Shown here piece after piece: positions 39,684-48,899 of a stretch of DNA of 64,000 bases (position 1 is the stretch's first letter; each line of letters begins with the position of its first letter). A model generated the notes under the pieces. That model made no database searches and had not been told where the DNA came from. It saw only the letters and a list, made by a program, of their open reading frames with translations. The stretch is from the NCBI RefSeq assembly GCF_947502395.1, contig NZ_CANMZM010000001.1:1116001-1180000 (forward strand), in the 5' to 3' direction. The position numbers were made by a program, and so were the translations under genes. Source of the DNA: an uncultured Erythrobacter sp. Lineage in GTDB: Bacteria > Pseudomonadota > Alphaproteobacteria > Sphingomonadales > Sphingomonadaceae.

Positions 39684-40558
39684 TGGAAAAGACCGCCAAC
39701 CAACGTGCATGGTTCCTAGTGCTTCCAGTCCTTTTGCTGGTGGCATTCTCCTCGGTCATTCCGATGATGACCGTCGTAAACTATTCGTTTCAGGACAGTT
39801 TTGGCGGGAATGAGTTCTTTTGGGTAGGCCTTGAATGGTACCGCGAGTTGCTGCGTTCAGAGCGGTTGTGGGATGCGCTGGGTCGCCAGCTCATGTTCTC
39901 CTCCATCATCCTGCTGATTGAGATACCGCTGGGTATCCTCGTCGCCTTGTGCATGCCGAAGAAGGGCTGGCTTGCCTCTCTATGTCTGGTGTTGATGGCC
40001 TTGCCGCTGCTCATTCCGTACAATGTTGTTGGGACCATCTGGCAGGTGTTTGCCCGCTCGGACATTGGCCTTCTGGGCCGCTTCGTGACAGACCTCGGCT
40101 TCGAATACAATTACGCGCAGAACGCCGCAGATGCGTGGGTGACGGTTGTCGCCATGGATGTATGGCACTGGACCTCACTGGTGGCGCTGCTTTGTTATGC
40201 TGGCCTCCGCTCAATCCCCGACGCGTACTACCAAGCCGCAGAGATCGACCAGGCGAGCCGTTGGAGCGTATTCCGCCATATCGAACTTCCCAAGATGCGC
40301 GGTGTGCTGATTATCGCGGTGCTGCTGCGCTTTATGGACAGCTTCATGATCTATACCGAGCCATTCGTGCTCACCGGGGGCGGGCCGGGCAATGCGACGA
40401 CATTCCTGTCGATTGATCTGGTGAAGATGGCGTTAGGACAGTTTGATCTGGGGCCAGCAGCAGCGTTTTCGCTGATGTATTTCCTAGTGATCCTGCTCAT
40501 CTCTTACGTTTTCTACACCGTGATGATCGCAAGCGACAAAGAGGAGGCGCAGTCGTGA
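39683..40558 (+). CDS. glpP: Glycerol-type ABC transporter permease GlpP
   Basis: The 291-residue membrane protein has about six helices and the CUT1 permease loop around AEIDQASRWSVFRHIELPKMRGVLII, which docks on the ATPases. It shares one base with the glpT stop and overlaps glpQ by four bases. Together with GlpQ it forms the inner-membrane channel. Confidence 0.9.
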   Translation: MEKTANQRAWFLVLPVLLLVAFSSVIPMMTVVNYSFQDSFGGNEFFWVGLEWYRELLRSERLWDALGRQLMFSSIILLIEIPLGILVALCMPKKGWLASLCLVLMALPLLIPYNVVGTIWQVFARSDIGLLGRFVTDLGFEYNYAQNAADAWVTVVAMDVWHWTSLVALLCYAGLRSIPDAYYQAAEIDQASRWSVFRHIELPKMRGVLIIAVLLRFMDSFMIYTEPFVLTGGGPGNATTFLSIDLVKMALGQFDLGPAAAFSLMYFLVILLISYVFYTVMIASDKEEAQS

Positions 40559-41361
40559 AGAAGCTTCGCCTCTCTCCCATCATTATGGTCGCGTATCTGC
40601 TCTTCCTGCTGGTGCCGATCTATTGGCTGGTCATCATGAGCCTGAAGCCAAACTCCGAGATTTTGGGAGCCTTCACACTCTTTCCGCAGGAGCTGACGTT
40701 TGAGAATTACCGCACGATCCTGACCGATCCATCGTGGTATATGGGCTTTGTGAACAGCTTCATCTACGTGACAATGAACACGATCATTTCGCTATGCGTT
40801 GCCCTGCCTGCCGCCTACGCCTTCAGCCGTTATCGCTTTATGGGCGACAACCATTTGTTCTTCTGGCTGCTGACTAATCGCATGGCACCGCCTGCCGTCT
40901 TCGCCCTTCCCTTTTTCCAACTCTATTCCAGCGTAAACCTGTTCGATACGCATATCGCGGTGGCGCTGGCGCATTGCCTGTTCAATGTGCCGCTCGCGGT
41001 TTGGATTTTGGAAGGCTTTATGCGCGGTGTTCCGCGCGAGATTGACGAGACGGCCTTTATCGATGGCTATGGCTTCACCCGCTTCTTCACCCGCATATTC
41101 GTGCCCATGATCGCGCCGGGGATCGGGGTGGCGGCGTTCTTCTGCTTCATGTTCAGCTGGGTGGAGCTGCTGCTGAGCCGCACGCTGACCAGCGTCGACG
41201 CCAAACCCATCACCGCGATTATGACGCGCACTGTTTCTGCCTCGGGTCTCGACTGGGGCGTGCTCGCTGCTGCCGGGGTGCTGACAATCATTCCGGGTGC
41301 AATCGTGATCTATTTTGTCCGCGGCTACATCGCCAAGGGCTTTGCCCTAGGACGGGTTTGA
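40555..41361 (+). CDS. glpQ: Glycerol-type ABC transporter permease GlpQ
   Basis: The 268-residue MalG-like permease has about six helices and the ATPase-coupling EAA loop, seen here as EIDETAFIDGYGFTRFFTRIFVPMIAPGI. GTG start overlaps the glpP stop. It is the partner of GlpP. Confidence 0.9.
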   Translation: MKKLRLSPIIMVAYLLFLLVPIYWLVIMSLKPNSEILGAFTLFPQELTFENYRTILTDPSWYMGFVNSFIYVTMNTIISLCVALPAAYAFSRYRFMGDNHLFFWLLTNRMAPPAVFALPFFQLYSSVNLFDTHIAVALAHCLFNVPLAVWILEGFMRGVPREIDETAFIDGYGFTRFFTRIFVPMIAPGIGVAAFFCFMFSWVELLLSRTLTSVDAKPITAIMTRTVSASGLDWGVLAAAGVLTIIPGAIVIYFVRGYIAKGFALGRV

Positions 41362-41378
41362 GATGCGGAGGGTCTGAC

Positions 41379-41651
41379 ATGGATTGGATCGCCTGGACCT
41401 TGCCCACCGCGCTGTTCTTCGCGAGCATTGCATCAGCGTTGGCCGTAATGAGCCTGCTAGCCATCAAACGCCCCAGCACGCCGCGCGTGGGCGCTTTGGG
41501 CATCGAAACAGCGCGTGGGGATCGTCTGTTTCTAACGCTGCTTGGGTCTGCCTTTATCAACCTGGCGTGGATCGGCTTCACCGATCTTCCGCAATACTTT
41601 GCCCTTGGCATCTGCGCAGTGTTTGCATTTTGCGTTTTCCGCTGGGTATGA
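41379..41651 (+). CDS. glpU: DUF2160 small membrane protein GlpU
   Basis: The ~90-residue protein has three hydrophobic segments and matches DUF2160, the small membrane component of the GlpSTPQUV glycerol importer. ATG at 41379 is preferred because GGAGG lies just upstream; the ATG at 41358 overlapping the glpQ stop would add seven residues. Its precise role in transport is not known. Confidence 0.85.
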   Translation: MDWIAWTLPTALFFASIASALAVMSLLAIKRPSTPRVGALGIETARGDRLFLTLLGSAFINLAWIGFTDLPQYFALGICAVFAFCVFRWV

Positions 41652-41685
41652 AGCAAACCAAGACCAAATAATCGGGAAGAGATTG

Positions 41686-43419
41686 ATGAGAATTGCGATT
41701 GTGCTGGCCGCTAGCCTTGTTGTGGCCGCTTGTTCGGATGCCGCGGATGACAACTTTGTTGTCCTGAGCGACGCGGAGCGCCAACAAGCCGCAAGCGACT
41801 TTCTAAACAATGAAATCGGCGATATGTCCGCCCTGACCCGTGAAGAGCAGCAGGCTGAAATCGACTGGTTCATGGAAGCCGCCGCGCCTTACCAAGGTAT
41901 GGCCATCTCAGTGGTGTCGGAAACCATTGCCACCCACGAATATGAGAGCAAGGTACTCGCTCCTGCGTTCACCGCGATCACCGGCATCAACGTCACGCAC
42001 GATCTGATCGGCGAAGGCGACGTGGTCGAAAAGCTGCAAACGCAAATGCAGTCAGATGAGAATATCTACGACGCTTACGTCAATGACAGCGACCTCATCG
42101 GCACCCACTGGCGCTATCAGCAGGTGCGCAATCTCACCGATTGGATGGCGGGCGAAGGTGGAGATGTGACCAGCCCGACGCTGGACCTTCCCGATTTCAT
42201 CGGCACCGATTTTACCACCGGCCCCGATGGCAAGCTCTATCAGCTGCCAGATCAGCAATTCGCGAACCTTTATTGGTTCCGCTACGATTGGTTCACCGAT
42301 CCCGCGATCAAGGCCGACTTCAAAGCCGCCTATGGCTATGACCTTGGCGTTCCGGTGAATTGGTCCGCCTATGAAGACATCGCCGAATTCTTCACTGGAC
42401 GCGAGATTGCCGGGCAAACGGTCTATGGCAGTATGGATTACGGCAAGAAAGACCCCTCGCTCGGCTGGCGTTTCACCGATGCGTGGATGTCGATGGCGGG
42501 AATGGGTTCGGTTGGCGAGCCAAATGGTCTACCAGTCGATGAATGGGGCATCCGCGTGAATGACGCCTCGCAGCCGGTGGGATCATGCGTTGTAAGGGGC
42601 GGCGCGACCAATTCACCTGCGGCGGTCTACGCGCTCGCGAAATACTCCAAATGGCTAAACGAATATTCGCCACCTTCTGCGGCTGGCATGACCTTTTCGG
42701 AAGCCGGGCCAGTGCCCGCCCAAGGCGCAATCGCGCAGCAGATATTCTGGTACACTACCTTCACCGCCAACATGGTCGGCGAAGAGGCCTCAGCCGTCCT
42801 CTATGACGACGGCAGCCCGCGTTGGCGCATGGCCCCCAGTCCGCACGGCGCCTATTGGGAGGAGGGAATGAAGGTCGGCTATCAGGACGCAGGCTCCTGG
42901 ACACTGATGAAATCCACTCCAACCGACCGCGCCAAGGCGGCATGGCTCTATGCCCAATTTGTCACCTCGAAGACGGTTGATGTGAAGAAAGCGCATGAGG
43001 GCCTGACCTTTATTCGCGAGTCCACGATCCAGCACGAAAGCTTTACCGAGCGTGCACCGAAACTGGGCGGACTGGTTGAATTCTACCGATCCCCCGCCCG
43101 CACCCGCTGGTCACCCACGGGCACCAATGTCCCGGACTACCCGCGCTTGGCGCAGCTGTGGTGGCAGAACATTGGCGATGCCTCGTCGGGCACCAAGTCC
43201 TCGCAAGAAGCGCTCGATGCGCTTTGTGAGCAACAAGAACGGGTTCTCGAACGGCTTGAGCGCGCAGGATTGCAAGGCGATCTTGGGCCTAAGCTCAATG
43301 AAGAGCGTTCCGCAGACTATTGGCTGAACCAACCGGGTGCTCCGAAGGCGAAGCTCGCCAATGAGGATCCTGAACCCATCACAATCGAATATGACGAGCT
43401 GCTGGAAACCTGGCGCTAA
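41686..43419 (+). CDS. glpV: Glycerol-type ABC transporter substrate-binding lipoprotein GlpV
   Basis: The 577-residue extracellular solute-binding family 1 protein has a lipoprotein signal (MRIAIVLAASLVVAAC). Length and sequence (HEYESKVLAPAFTAITGINVTHDLIGEGDVVEKLQTQ, WTLMKSTPTDRAKAAWLYAQF) match GlpV, which captures glycerol in the periplasm. ATG at 41686 follows GGGAAGAG; upstream in-frame starts would bury the signal peptide. It ends the operon and converges with the radical SAM gene. No glycerol kinase or dehydrogenase is in the window. Confidence 0.9.
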   Translation: MRIAIVLAASLVVAACSDAADDNFVVLSDAERQQAASDFLNNEIGDMSALTREEQQAEIDWFMEAAAPYQGMAISVVSETIATHEYESKVLAPAFTAITGINVTHDLIGEGDVVEKLQTQMQSDENIYDAYVNDSDLIGTHWRYQQVRNLTDWMAGEGGDVTSPTLDLPDFIGTDFTTGPDGKLYQLPDQQFANLYWFRYDWFTDPAIKADFKAAYGYDLGVPVNWSAYEDIAEFFTGREIAGQTVYGSMDYGKKDPSLGWRFTDAWMSMAGMGSVGEPNGLPVDEWGIRVNDASQPVGSCVVRGGATNSPAAVYALAKYSKWLNEYSPPSAAGMTFSEAGPVPAQGAIAQQIFWYTTFTANMVGEEASAVLYDDGSPRWRMAPSPHGAYWEEGMKVGYQDAGSWTLMKSTPTDRAKAAWLYAQFVTSKTVDVKKAHEGLTFIRESTIQHESFTERAPKLGGLVEFYRSPARTRWSPTGTNVPDYPRLAQLWWQNIGDASSGTKSSQEALDALCEQQERVLERLERAGLQGDLGPKLNEERSADYWLNQPGAPKAKLANEDPEPITIEYDELLETWR

Positions 43420-43440
43420 ACGGTTCTGGATCGGCCAACG

Positions 43441-44400
43441 CTAGGCGGTGCAACTCGCTCCGCCTAGCACGCAGAACCGCGCGCAATGGGGATGATTGAG
43501 CGATACATCGCAGCTCGCTTCGGCCAGCGTCTCGCCAAGGTCAAAGCCATCTTGATAAGGCAGCAATGTGCAGGCGACGACACGCGGGGTCTCCTCACCC
43601 TTGCGTTTCACCACCATGCGGCTTGATGAACACATCATAGCGTGCGGATCGACCGAAAGAATATCCCAGCAACCGGCGGTGATTTCAGGAACATCGGCAG
43701 TCTCATCCATTTCCGGGAATAACACCAGCTGAGCCGGATCATTTGCGTCAATCGTGAGGCCTAAGTCACCGAACAACGCTCCGAAACCTACACGAGCATC
43801 GTTGTCGGTCTCATGTTCAAGATGGCGACCAGCGACCGCAATGTTGAAACCATTGCTGGCAAGCCATTGCAGGCCATCAATCGCCTTGTCCCAGCTGACA
43901 CCACGTTCCGCTTCGTGGACAGTCTTGGTGTAATGATCGAGGCTCACCCTGATGGTCAGCCGCTCGCGGTGCGGCATATCGAGCAATTGCTGCTCAAACC
44001 GCCGCATCGGCCGCATTGCGTTGGAAAGAACCAGCACCTTAAACCCGCGATCCAGACACAGACGGATAATTGCGATCATATCCGGGTTCATAAACGGTTC
44101 GCCGCCGGTGAAAGCGATCTCTCGCGTGGGTAGACTTTCGCGCGCAATCTCATCGAGATAGGCCCGCATCTCGTCCAACGTAATGTAGACAAGCGCGTCG
44201 TTCTTCGGCGAGCTTTCGATATAGCAGGATTTGCACGCCAGATTGCACAGCGTGCCGGTGTTGAACCACAGCGTCTCCAACTTCTCCAAAGCGATGCTCG
44301 CGCGCTTCTCCCCCTTTGCGGTGCGGTGCGGATCGGTGAATTTGTATGGATCAATGGGTGAGACGTCACGAAGGATGAATGGAGATGCTTCAGTATCCAT
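43441..44400 (-). CDS. Radical SAM protein, arsenosugar-cluster associated, not canonical ArsS
   Basis: The 319-residue protein has the radical SAM motif CNLACKSC (Cys52, Cys56, Cys59), then a TGGEP-type segment (FTGGEPFMNPD) that binds S-adenosylmethionine. A cysteine-rich C-terminus (GCWDIL, MMCSSS, VACTLL, HCARFCVLGGASC) suggests an auxiliary iron-sulfur cluster of SPASM/twitch type. Canonical ArsS has a different motif context and a DUF3641 C-terminus, neither visible here. The gene is divergent from arsM with a long inverted repeat between them, so a role in arsenic metabolism is likely, perhaps adenosylation of methylarsenical. ATG at 44400 follows AGGAAAAAC. Confidence 0.8.
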   Translation of the reverse strand: MDTEASPFILRDVSPIDPYKFTDPHRTAKGEKRASIALEKLETLWFNTGTLCNLACKSCYIESSPKNDALVYITLDEMRAYLDEIARESLPTREIAFTGGEPFMNPDMIAIIRLCLDRGFKVLVLSNAMRPMRRFEQQLLDMPHRERLTIRVSLDHYTKTVHEAERGVSWDKAIDGLQWLASNGFNIAVAGRHLEHETDNDARVGFGALFGDLGLTIDANDPAQLVLFPEMDETADVPEITAGCWDILSVDPHAMMCSSSRMVVKRKGEETPRVVACTLLPYQDGFDLGETLAEASCDVSLNHPHCARFCVLGGASCTA

Positions 44401-44427
44401 GTTTTTCCTACGTTCCTTCAACTGAGT

Positions 44428-44461
44428 CGGTTACAATTCTTGCCCACCTGTTATGTAACCG
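44428..44461. promoter_or_regulatory. Inverted repeat in the radical SAM/arsM divergent promoter
   Basis: CGGTTACA (44428-44435) and TGTAACCG (44454-44461) are perfect inverted arms of eight bases separated by 18 bases. Position midway between two divergent genes suggests an operator for a dimeric regulator. No ArsR, TetR or MerR gene lies in the cluster, so the regulator is unknown. Confidence 0.55.
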
Positions 44462-44518
44462 GCGTCGCAATTGACGCGAACTTACCTCGATGCCCATCAT
44501 GCGATCCGGAGGACGCAA

Positions 44519-45565
44519 ATGAACCTTCAGAACAGCCAAGAGTATTACGGACAGGTTCTTAAGCGGACAGACGATCTTCGGACCGATGCCTGCACAATGG
44601 CTGATATACCTCCGCCTCATGTCGTGGAAGCGCTCGCGAATGTCCATCCTGAAGTGAAGGCGCGCTATTACGGTTGTGGCCTGGTTGCTCCCACTGGCAT
44701 TGAAGGCGCGCGTATACTCGATCTGGGCTCCGGGTCGGGACAGGATGCCTATGTTCTTGCTCAATTGGTTGGTCCCACGGGCGAAGTGGTCGGCGTGGAT
44801 GTCACCCCGGAGCAGCTAGAGGTCGCTCGCGAACATCTCGAATGGCACCGCGAACGCTTCGGTTATGACTCGAGCAATGTGAGTTTCATCGAGGGCAATA
44901 TTGAGGAGCTGGAAGATCTGGGTTTCGAGCCGGGAAGCTTCGACATTATTATCTCCAATTGCGTGATCAACTTGGCCTCTGACAAAGCGCGAATATTCCA
45001 CGCTGCGCACAAGCTTCTAAAACTGGGCGGAGAGATGTTCTTCTCGGATGTATACGGTGATCGCCGTATTCCCGAGGCGCTCCAACAAGACCCGGTGCTG
45101 CATGGCGAGTGCCTGTCGGGCGCGCTCTATTGGGGCGATTTCATGATGTTCGCGAAGGAAGCCGGCTTCACCGATCCCCGCACGGTGATTCACCGCGCAC
45201 TTTCGATCAACGATTCTGCAATCGCCGCAAAACTTGATGGCTTCCGCTTTCTTTCGGCCACCTGTCGACTGTTCAAGCTCGAAGGGCTTGAGCCTGAATG
45301 CGAAGACTATGGTCAAGCGGTGATCTATCGTGGCGGAGTTCAAGGCGAAGAGCGGGTCTTCAATCTGGATAACAAGCACCAAATCGAGAGAGGCCGCGTA
45401 TTTCCGGTTTGCGGAAACACTTGGAAGATGCTCGCAGATACACGCTTCGCCCAGCATTTCGACTTTGTCGGTAATTTCGATCACCATTATGGAATATTCG
45501 AAGGATGCGGCGGAAGCCTTCCTTTTGACAGCCACGAAGAGAGCGAAGCGGTTTCCTGCTGCTAA
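44519..45565 (+). CDS. arsM: Arsenite S-adenosylmethionine methyltransferase ArsM
   Basis: The 348-residue class I methyltransferase has SAM motif ILDLGSGSGQDAYVL (66-80). The four cysteines that bind arsenite and drive methylation in ArsM proteins are Cys25 (RTDACTM), Cys53 (YYGCGL), Cys148 (SNCVINL) and Cys198 (GECLSG). Spacings of 28 and 50 residues between first/second and third/fourth match the algal CmArsM. A C-terminal CC pair is also present. ATG at 44519 follows CGGAGGACG. Methylated arsenicals made here could feed the radical SAM protein and the glycosyltransferases nearby. Confidence 0.93.
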   Translation: MNLQNSQEYYGQVLKRTDDLRTDACTMADIPPPHVVEALANVHPEVKARYYGCGLVAPTGIEGARILDLGSGSGQDAYVLAQLVGPTGEVVGVDVTPEQLEVAREHLEWHRERFGYDSSNVSFIEGNIEELEDLGFEPGSFDIIISNCVINLASDKARIFHAAHKLLKLGGEMFFSDVYGDRRIPEALQQDPVLHGECLSGALYWGDFMMFAKEAGFTDPRTVIHRALSINDSAIAAKLDGFRFLSATCRLFKLEGLEPECEDYGQAVIYRGGVQGEERVFNLDNKHQIERGRVFPVCGNTWKMLADTRFAQHFDFVGNFDHHYGIFEGCGGSLPFDSHEESEAVSCC

Positions 45566-45581
45566 GCCAATTGCTTGACTG

Positions 45582-46622
45582 ATGATCATCTTTCTCACCG
45601 GCGCTGCGGGATTACTGGGTGGAGCGATTGCTCACGAGCTGGTCCGTCGAGGCCACGGTGTGATTGGGCTGGTGCATAACGCCGCTGATATCAGAGGAAA
45701 TGATGGTGGAGCTTTGCAAGCGTCGAGCTTCGATGGTGATCCGCCGCAAGATGGAGAGATTCTAACGCTTCGAGGTGACATTGCGGAGCCAGGATTAGGG
45801 CTCTCAGAGAGTGAGCGCATGGCTGTCGCGCAAGGCGTAGATTGCGTCATCCATTGCGCCGCGTTGGTTCGCTTTGAAGCCCCGTCGGAAGACCTTGAAT
45901 CGATCAACGTTCACGGCACCTGCAATGTTGCAAAGCAGTTTCCCAATGCCCGGCTTGTGCACGTCAGCACCGCCTATTCCTGCGGGCTTCGCAAAGGTGC
46001 TATTTCTGAAACCTCTCACGGACCGAACGACTCGTTTGGCAACGGTTACGAGCGCTCCAAGGCCCTCGCCGAACACCGCCTGCTTGAACTACGGCCCGAT
46101 GCGATAATTGCTCGACCCAGTATCATAGTGGGCGAGCACAAAAGTGGTCAGATCCGCAGCTTTGACACGGTCTACACTGCTTTCAAATTCATCGCGGAAG
46201 GGCGGGTCAAATCGGTTCGCGTAGATCCTCGATCAACGCTCAATTTCGTGCCGATTGACCATGTAGTTGAAGGCATTGTCGCGCTTGCGTGCGATACCAA
46301 TGCGCAGTCTGAGATTGTCCACTTGGCGGCGCGAGAGGCCATCTCTTCAGAGCTCTTCCTGAGCCTTATTGGTAGGACTCCGGGCTTGCGCGCTCCCCAG
46401 ATCGCTGCGCCTTGTGTTGAAGCAAATGGCCTCGCTGGCATGACTGAGCGGCTTATACAGCCCTACCTCTCCTATTTCGAACGCTCGCCACAGTTTGAAA
46501 CCAATGCGATCACCCGTTTGGTCGGACTGAAGGCACCGCAATTGGATGCACAAGACCTTCTGAAACACATATCCTTTTGTGTGGATGAGGGCTTTATCAA
46601 GCCGCGCCAGGCGACCAATTGA
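45582..46622 (+). CDS. NAD(P)-dependent epimerase/reductase (extended SDR)
   Basis: The 346-residue extended short-chain dehydrogenase has the cofactor motif TGAAGLLG (6-13), HCAALVRFEAPSEDL, a serine-rich strand LVHVSTAYSCG and the catalytic YxxxK as YERSK. Overall it looks like the NAD_binding_4/thioester-reductase or epimerase branch. It follows arsM by 16 bases and is convergent with TIGR04283, so a part in converting the sugar moiety or in lipid coupling of an arsenosugar is plausible but unproven. Confidence 0.8.
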   Translation: MIIFLTGAAGLLGGAIAHELVRRGHGVIGLVHNAADIRGNDGGALQASSFDGDPPQDGEILTLRGDIAEPGLGLSESERMAVAQGVDCVIHCAALVRFEAPSEDLESINVHGTCNVAKQFPNARLVHVSTAYSCGLRKGAISETSHGPNDSFGNGYERSKALAEHRLLELRPDAIIARPSIIVGEHKSGQIRSFDTVYTAFKFIAEGRVKSVRVDPRSTLNFVPIDHVVEGIVALACDTNAQSEIVHLAAREAISSELFLSLIGRTPGLRAPQIAAPCVEANGLAGMTERLIQPYLSYFERSPQFETNAITRLVGLKAPQLDAQDLLKHISFCVDEGFIKPRQATN

Positions 46623-46645
46623 AAACCACCGAGTTGGCACAGCAA

Positions 46646-47374
46646 TCAGCGTATATCGGGGTAGTGCTCTGCTAGGCCTTCGCGCACGCCGAATGACCAC
46701 ATCAGACCCACTTTGAGATAAACGTAGTTCGCACGCCAGCGCCCTAATTGCTCGATCCTGCGATCTGACGTGGTGACCCAGCGATAGACGATCCGCGTCC
46801 GGCCAAGCTTGGCAAAATTGATGCAGAGCCCCGCCTCTTCCATCACCGCAAGCCGTTCATCACAGCCACCGATGCGCAAGAAATCTTCCTTACGAAAGAA
46901 CATGGCGTGGTCACCGAATAGGAGCCTTACCCCTCGCACAAAGAGATGAGGTCGGGTGATAAGAGGCGCGTACCAAGTCTTGATATAGTTGTGAAAAGTT
47001 GTGCCCCAGCGGGTCCCGTTCTTGCCCACGAGACGCGGTAAGAAACTTGCCAGGGCGGTGCGCTCATCCGCCATTACGTTATCGATCACCAAGACACCAT
47101 CGGTTGGCAATTCGCTGTCAGCGTGAAGCACGCAAACAATCTCTCCGATAGCTTCGCGAACCCCGTAATTGATCTGCGCGCCGCGTCCTCGCCTTGGTGC
47201 ATTCACCGTACGCAAGCCAGCTTCCTCAGCAATCGCGAGCGTGCGATCTTCGCTGCCTCCATCGACAATCAAAATCTCATCTGGAGCTGGATTGAGCCTC
47301 TTTAAACTAGCAATCGTCGCTGGAAGCGCCTCTTCCTCATTCAATGTGGGGACGAGGATTGTGACGGTGCTCAC
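46646..47374 (-). CDS. TIGR04283 family arsenosugar-type glycosyltransferase
   Basis: The ~242-residue GT2-fold protein starts TILVPTLNEEEALPATIASL, has nucleotide-binding VDGGSEDRT and metal-binding HADSELP, and the GCDERLAVMEEAGLCI segment common to TIGR04283. The GTG at 47374 overlaps the stop of the TIGR04282 gene (GTGA), a coupled start; an upstream start is less likely. The family is named from its co-occurrence with ArsM and ArsS; direct biochemical proof for this member is lacking. Confidence 0.85.
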   Translation of the reverse strand: MSTVTILVPTLNEEEALPATIASLKRLNPAPDEILIVDGGSEDRTLAIAEEAGLRTVNAPRRGRGAQINYGVREAIGEIVCVLHADSELPTDGVLVIDNVMADERTALASFLPRLVGKNGTRWGTTFHNYIKTWYAPLITRPHLFVRGVRLLFGDHAMFFRKEDFLRIGGCDERLAVMEEAGLCINFAKLGRTRIVYRWVTTSDRRIEQLGRWRANYVYLKVGLMWSFGVREGLAEHYPDIR

Positions 47375-47958
47375 GACAACAACTCTGGCCAACGCGCGAG
47401 ATCTTCGGGGCGATCACAATCGGAGAGCGTTTCGAGCAAAAGCGGCTCGATTCTGAGCGCTTTCAATCGACGCAAAGTCTCGGGCAGCACATGCTCGGTG
47501 CTCCACAGCATTTCGGTCAGCAATTCGGGCAAAGGACGGCTCATCGCAATCAGATAATAGCCGCCATCTTCAGCTGGTCCAATAACGACCTCGTGGGTTT
47601 TCAGCCCTGCGACCGCTGCCTCAATATGATGCGTGGCAAGGTCAGGCGTATCCGCTCCAAAAAAGACCAACGGCGCACGGCCCAAGAACGCGCAAAGCCG
47701 ATCTGACAGGTCACCATCAACCTGCCGAACCAATTCGAAACCATGCCCGAGCCACGCCTCGAAATCGGCCTCCGCACCGCCAGTGTAGGCGATGATCCTG
47801 GCGCAACCGCTGTCGCGCAAAAGATGGGCAGTTCGGCTCGCCAATTGGCGATGCACTGCTGCGGCTCCTTCGGGGCCGACAGCCGGGATCAAACGCGTCT
47901 TGCATTCACCCGGCTCAGGATATCTGACAAACAGGATAAGGGTCGGCTCGCTTCGCAT
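47371..47958 (-). CDS. TIGR04282 family (DUF2064) arsenosugar-type glycosyltransferase/nucleotidyltransferase
   Basis: The 195-residue protein matches DUF2064/TIGR04282. LFVRYPEPGECKTRLIP resembles the nucleotide-binding start of GT-A/nucleotidyltransferase folds, followed by FFGADTPDL and GPAEDGGYYLI. It may activate or transfer a sugar in the same pathway as TIGR04283, with which it is translationally coupled. It lies 52 bases downstream of the DUF547 gene. Confidence 0.85.
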   Translation of the reverse strand: MRSEPTLILFVRYPEPGECKTRLIPAVGPEGAAAVHRQLASRTAHLLRDSGCARIIAYTGGAEADFEAWLGHGFELVRQVDGDLSDRLCAFLGRAPLVFFGADTPDLATHHIEAAVAGLKTHEVVIGPAEDGGYYLIAMSRPLPELLTEMLWSTEHVLPETLRRLKALRIEPLLLETLSDCDRPEDLARWPELLS

Positions 47959-48010
47959 CGAAGCCGCCTGTTGGATGATCCCTCGCCGAAGTGCAATTCG
48001 CTATTTGCAA

Positions 48011-48853
48011 TCAAGCGAGATTGAGGCCCCAATCATAGTCATAGCCAGAGATGATTTCAGCATTTTCGAGCAGAGCAGCAGTCGGGCCAACAGCGTACTC
48101 GCGCGCATGATCCAGCACGTCTTGTTCCGTGCCCCAGTCGCCTTGATACCAATCGTAGATGTTCGAAGCCACGATCTTGCCAGGTTCACCGCCGAAGCCG
48201 CGCGGGTGGTTTACGTAGGCGCTAGCTGCGGCCTCAAGCTGCTCTTCCAGCTTCGCACCGGTGAAGGCCTCTGTTCCCAGGTTGGGGCAGCCAATCGAGG
48301 CGCAATTCACTGCGTAGTGGACACGTACATCCTGCCAGTCCGGACGCATAATGTCGTGCTCAATATTGTTGAGTGTCAAAGTCCGACCTGAAACCGTTAC
48401 GACTTCGTCATCCCATGGACCAAGGCTCAGAATGCCGATGTCACGGATCGAATCCACCGGATAGTTCTGGATGATCACATCAAGCGTTGCCGCGTTGTAG
48501 AGATTGGCCCAGAACGCAAACTGCTCATCTCGGCCAAAATCCTCGATCGCGATTTCCTGCATGGCGGTGAGGTAGGCGGTAAGTTCGTCCGCCGCTTCGG
48601 ATTGGAGTTGCTCGTATCTGACCAGGTTCACGCCATTATCGCCCTCGACGACGTATTGCTTGAGCAATGCATCAAAGCGAGAGTGGTCGATTGCATCTAT
48701 AGAGCCTTCCTTTGCACCAAAACTCTCATCGCCCAAGCCGCCAGCCTCTGGTGCGCATGCCGCTAGTATCGCGGTCGCAGGGATCACGGCCACAAAGGTG
48801 CGGCGGGAGAGCACCGGTCCGGGAATGGGTTGTGGTGAGGTCGGGTGGTTCAT
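48011..48853 (-). CDS. DUF547 lipoprotein
   Basis: The 280-residue protein has a leader with a twin arginine (SRRTFVAVIPATAILAAC) and a lipobox LAAC, so Tat-exported lipoprotein is likely. The DUF547 domain follows, recognised by FWANLYNAATLDVIIQNYP, LTLNNIEHDIMRP and HYAVNCASIGCPNLG. The last has a cysteine-histidine arrangement consistent with a papain-like or transglutaminase-like fold. The function of the family is unknown; it recurs in arsenosugar clusters with TIGR04282/TIGR04283. Confidence 0.85.
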   Translation of the reverse strand: MNHPTSPQPIPGPVLSRRTFVAVIPATAILAACAPEAGGLGDESFGAKEGSIDAIDHSRFDALLKQYVVEGDNGVNLVRYEQLQSEAADELTAYLTAMQEIAIEDFGRDEQFAFWANLYNAATLDVIIQNYPVDSIRDIGILSLGPWDDEVVTVSGRTLTLNNIEHDIMRPDWQDVRVHYAVNCASIGCPNLGTEAFTGAKLEEQLEAAASAYVNHPRGFGGEPGKIVASNIYDWYQGDWGTEQDVLDHAREYAVGPTAALLENAEIISGYDYDWGLNLA

Positions 48854-48899
48854 CGCACTTGGCTCCGGGTTTCAGTCAGGGTCATTGGGCTTTCGACGT

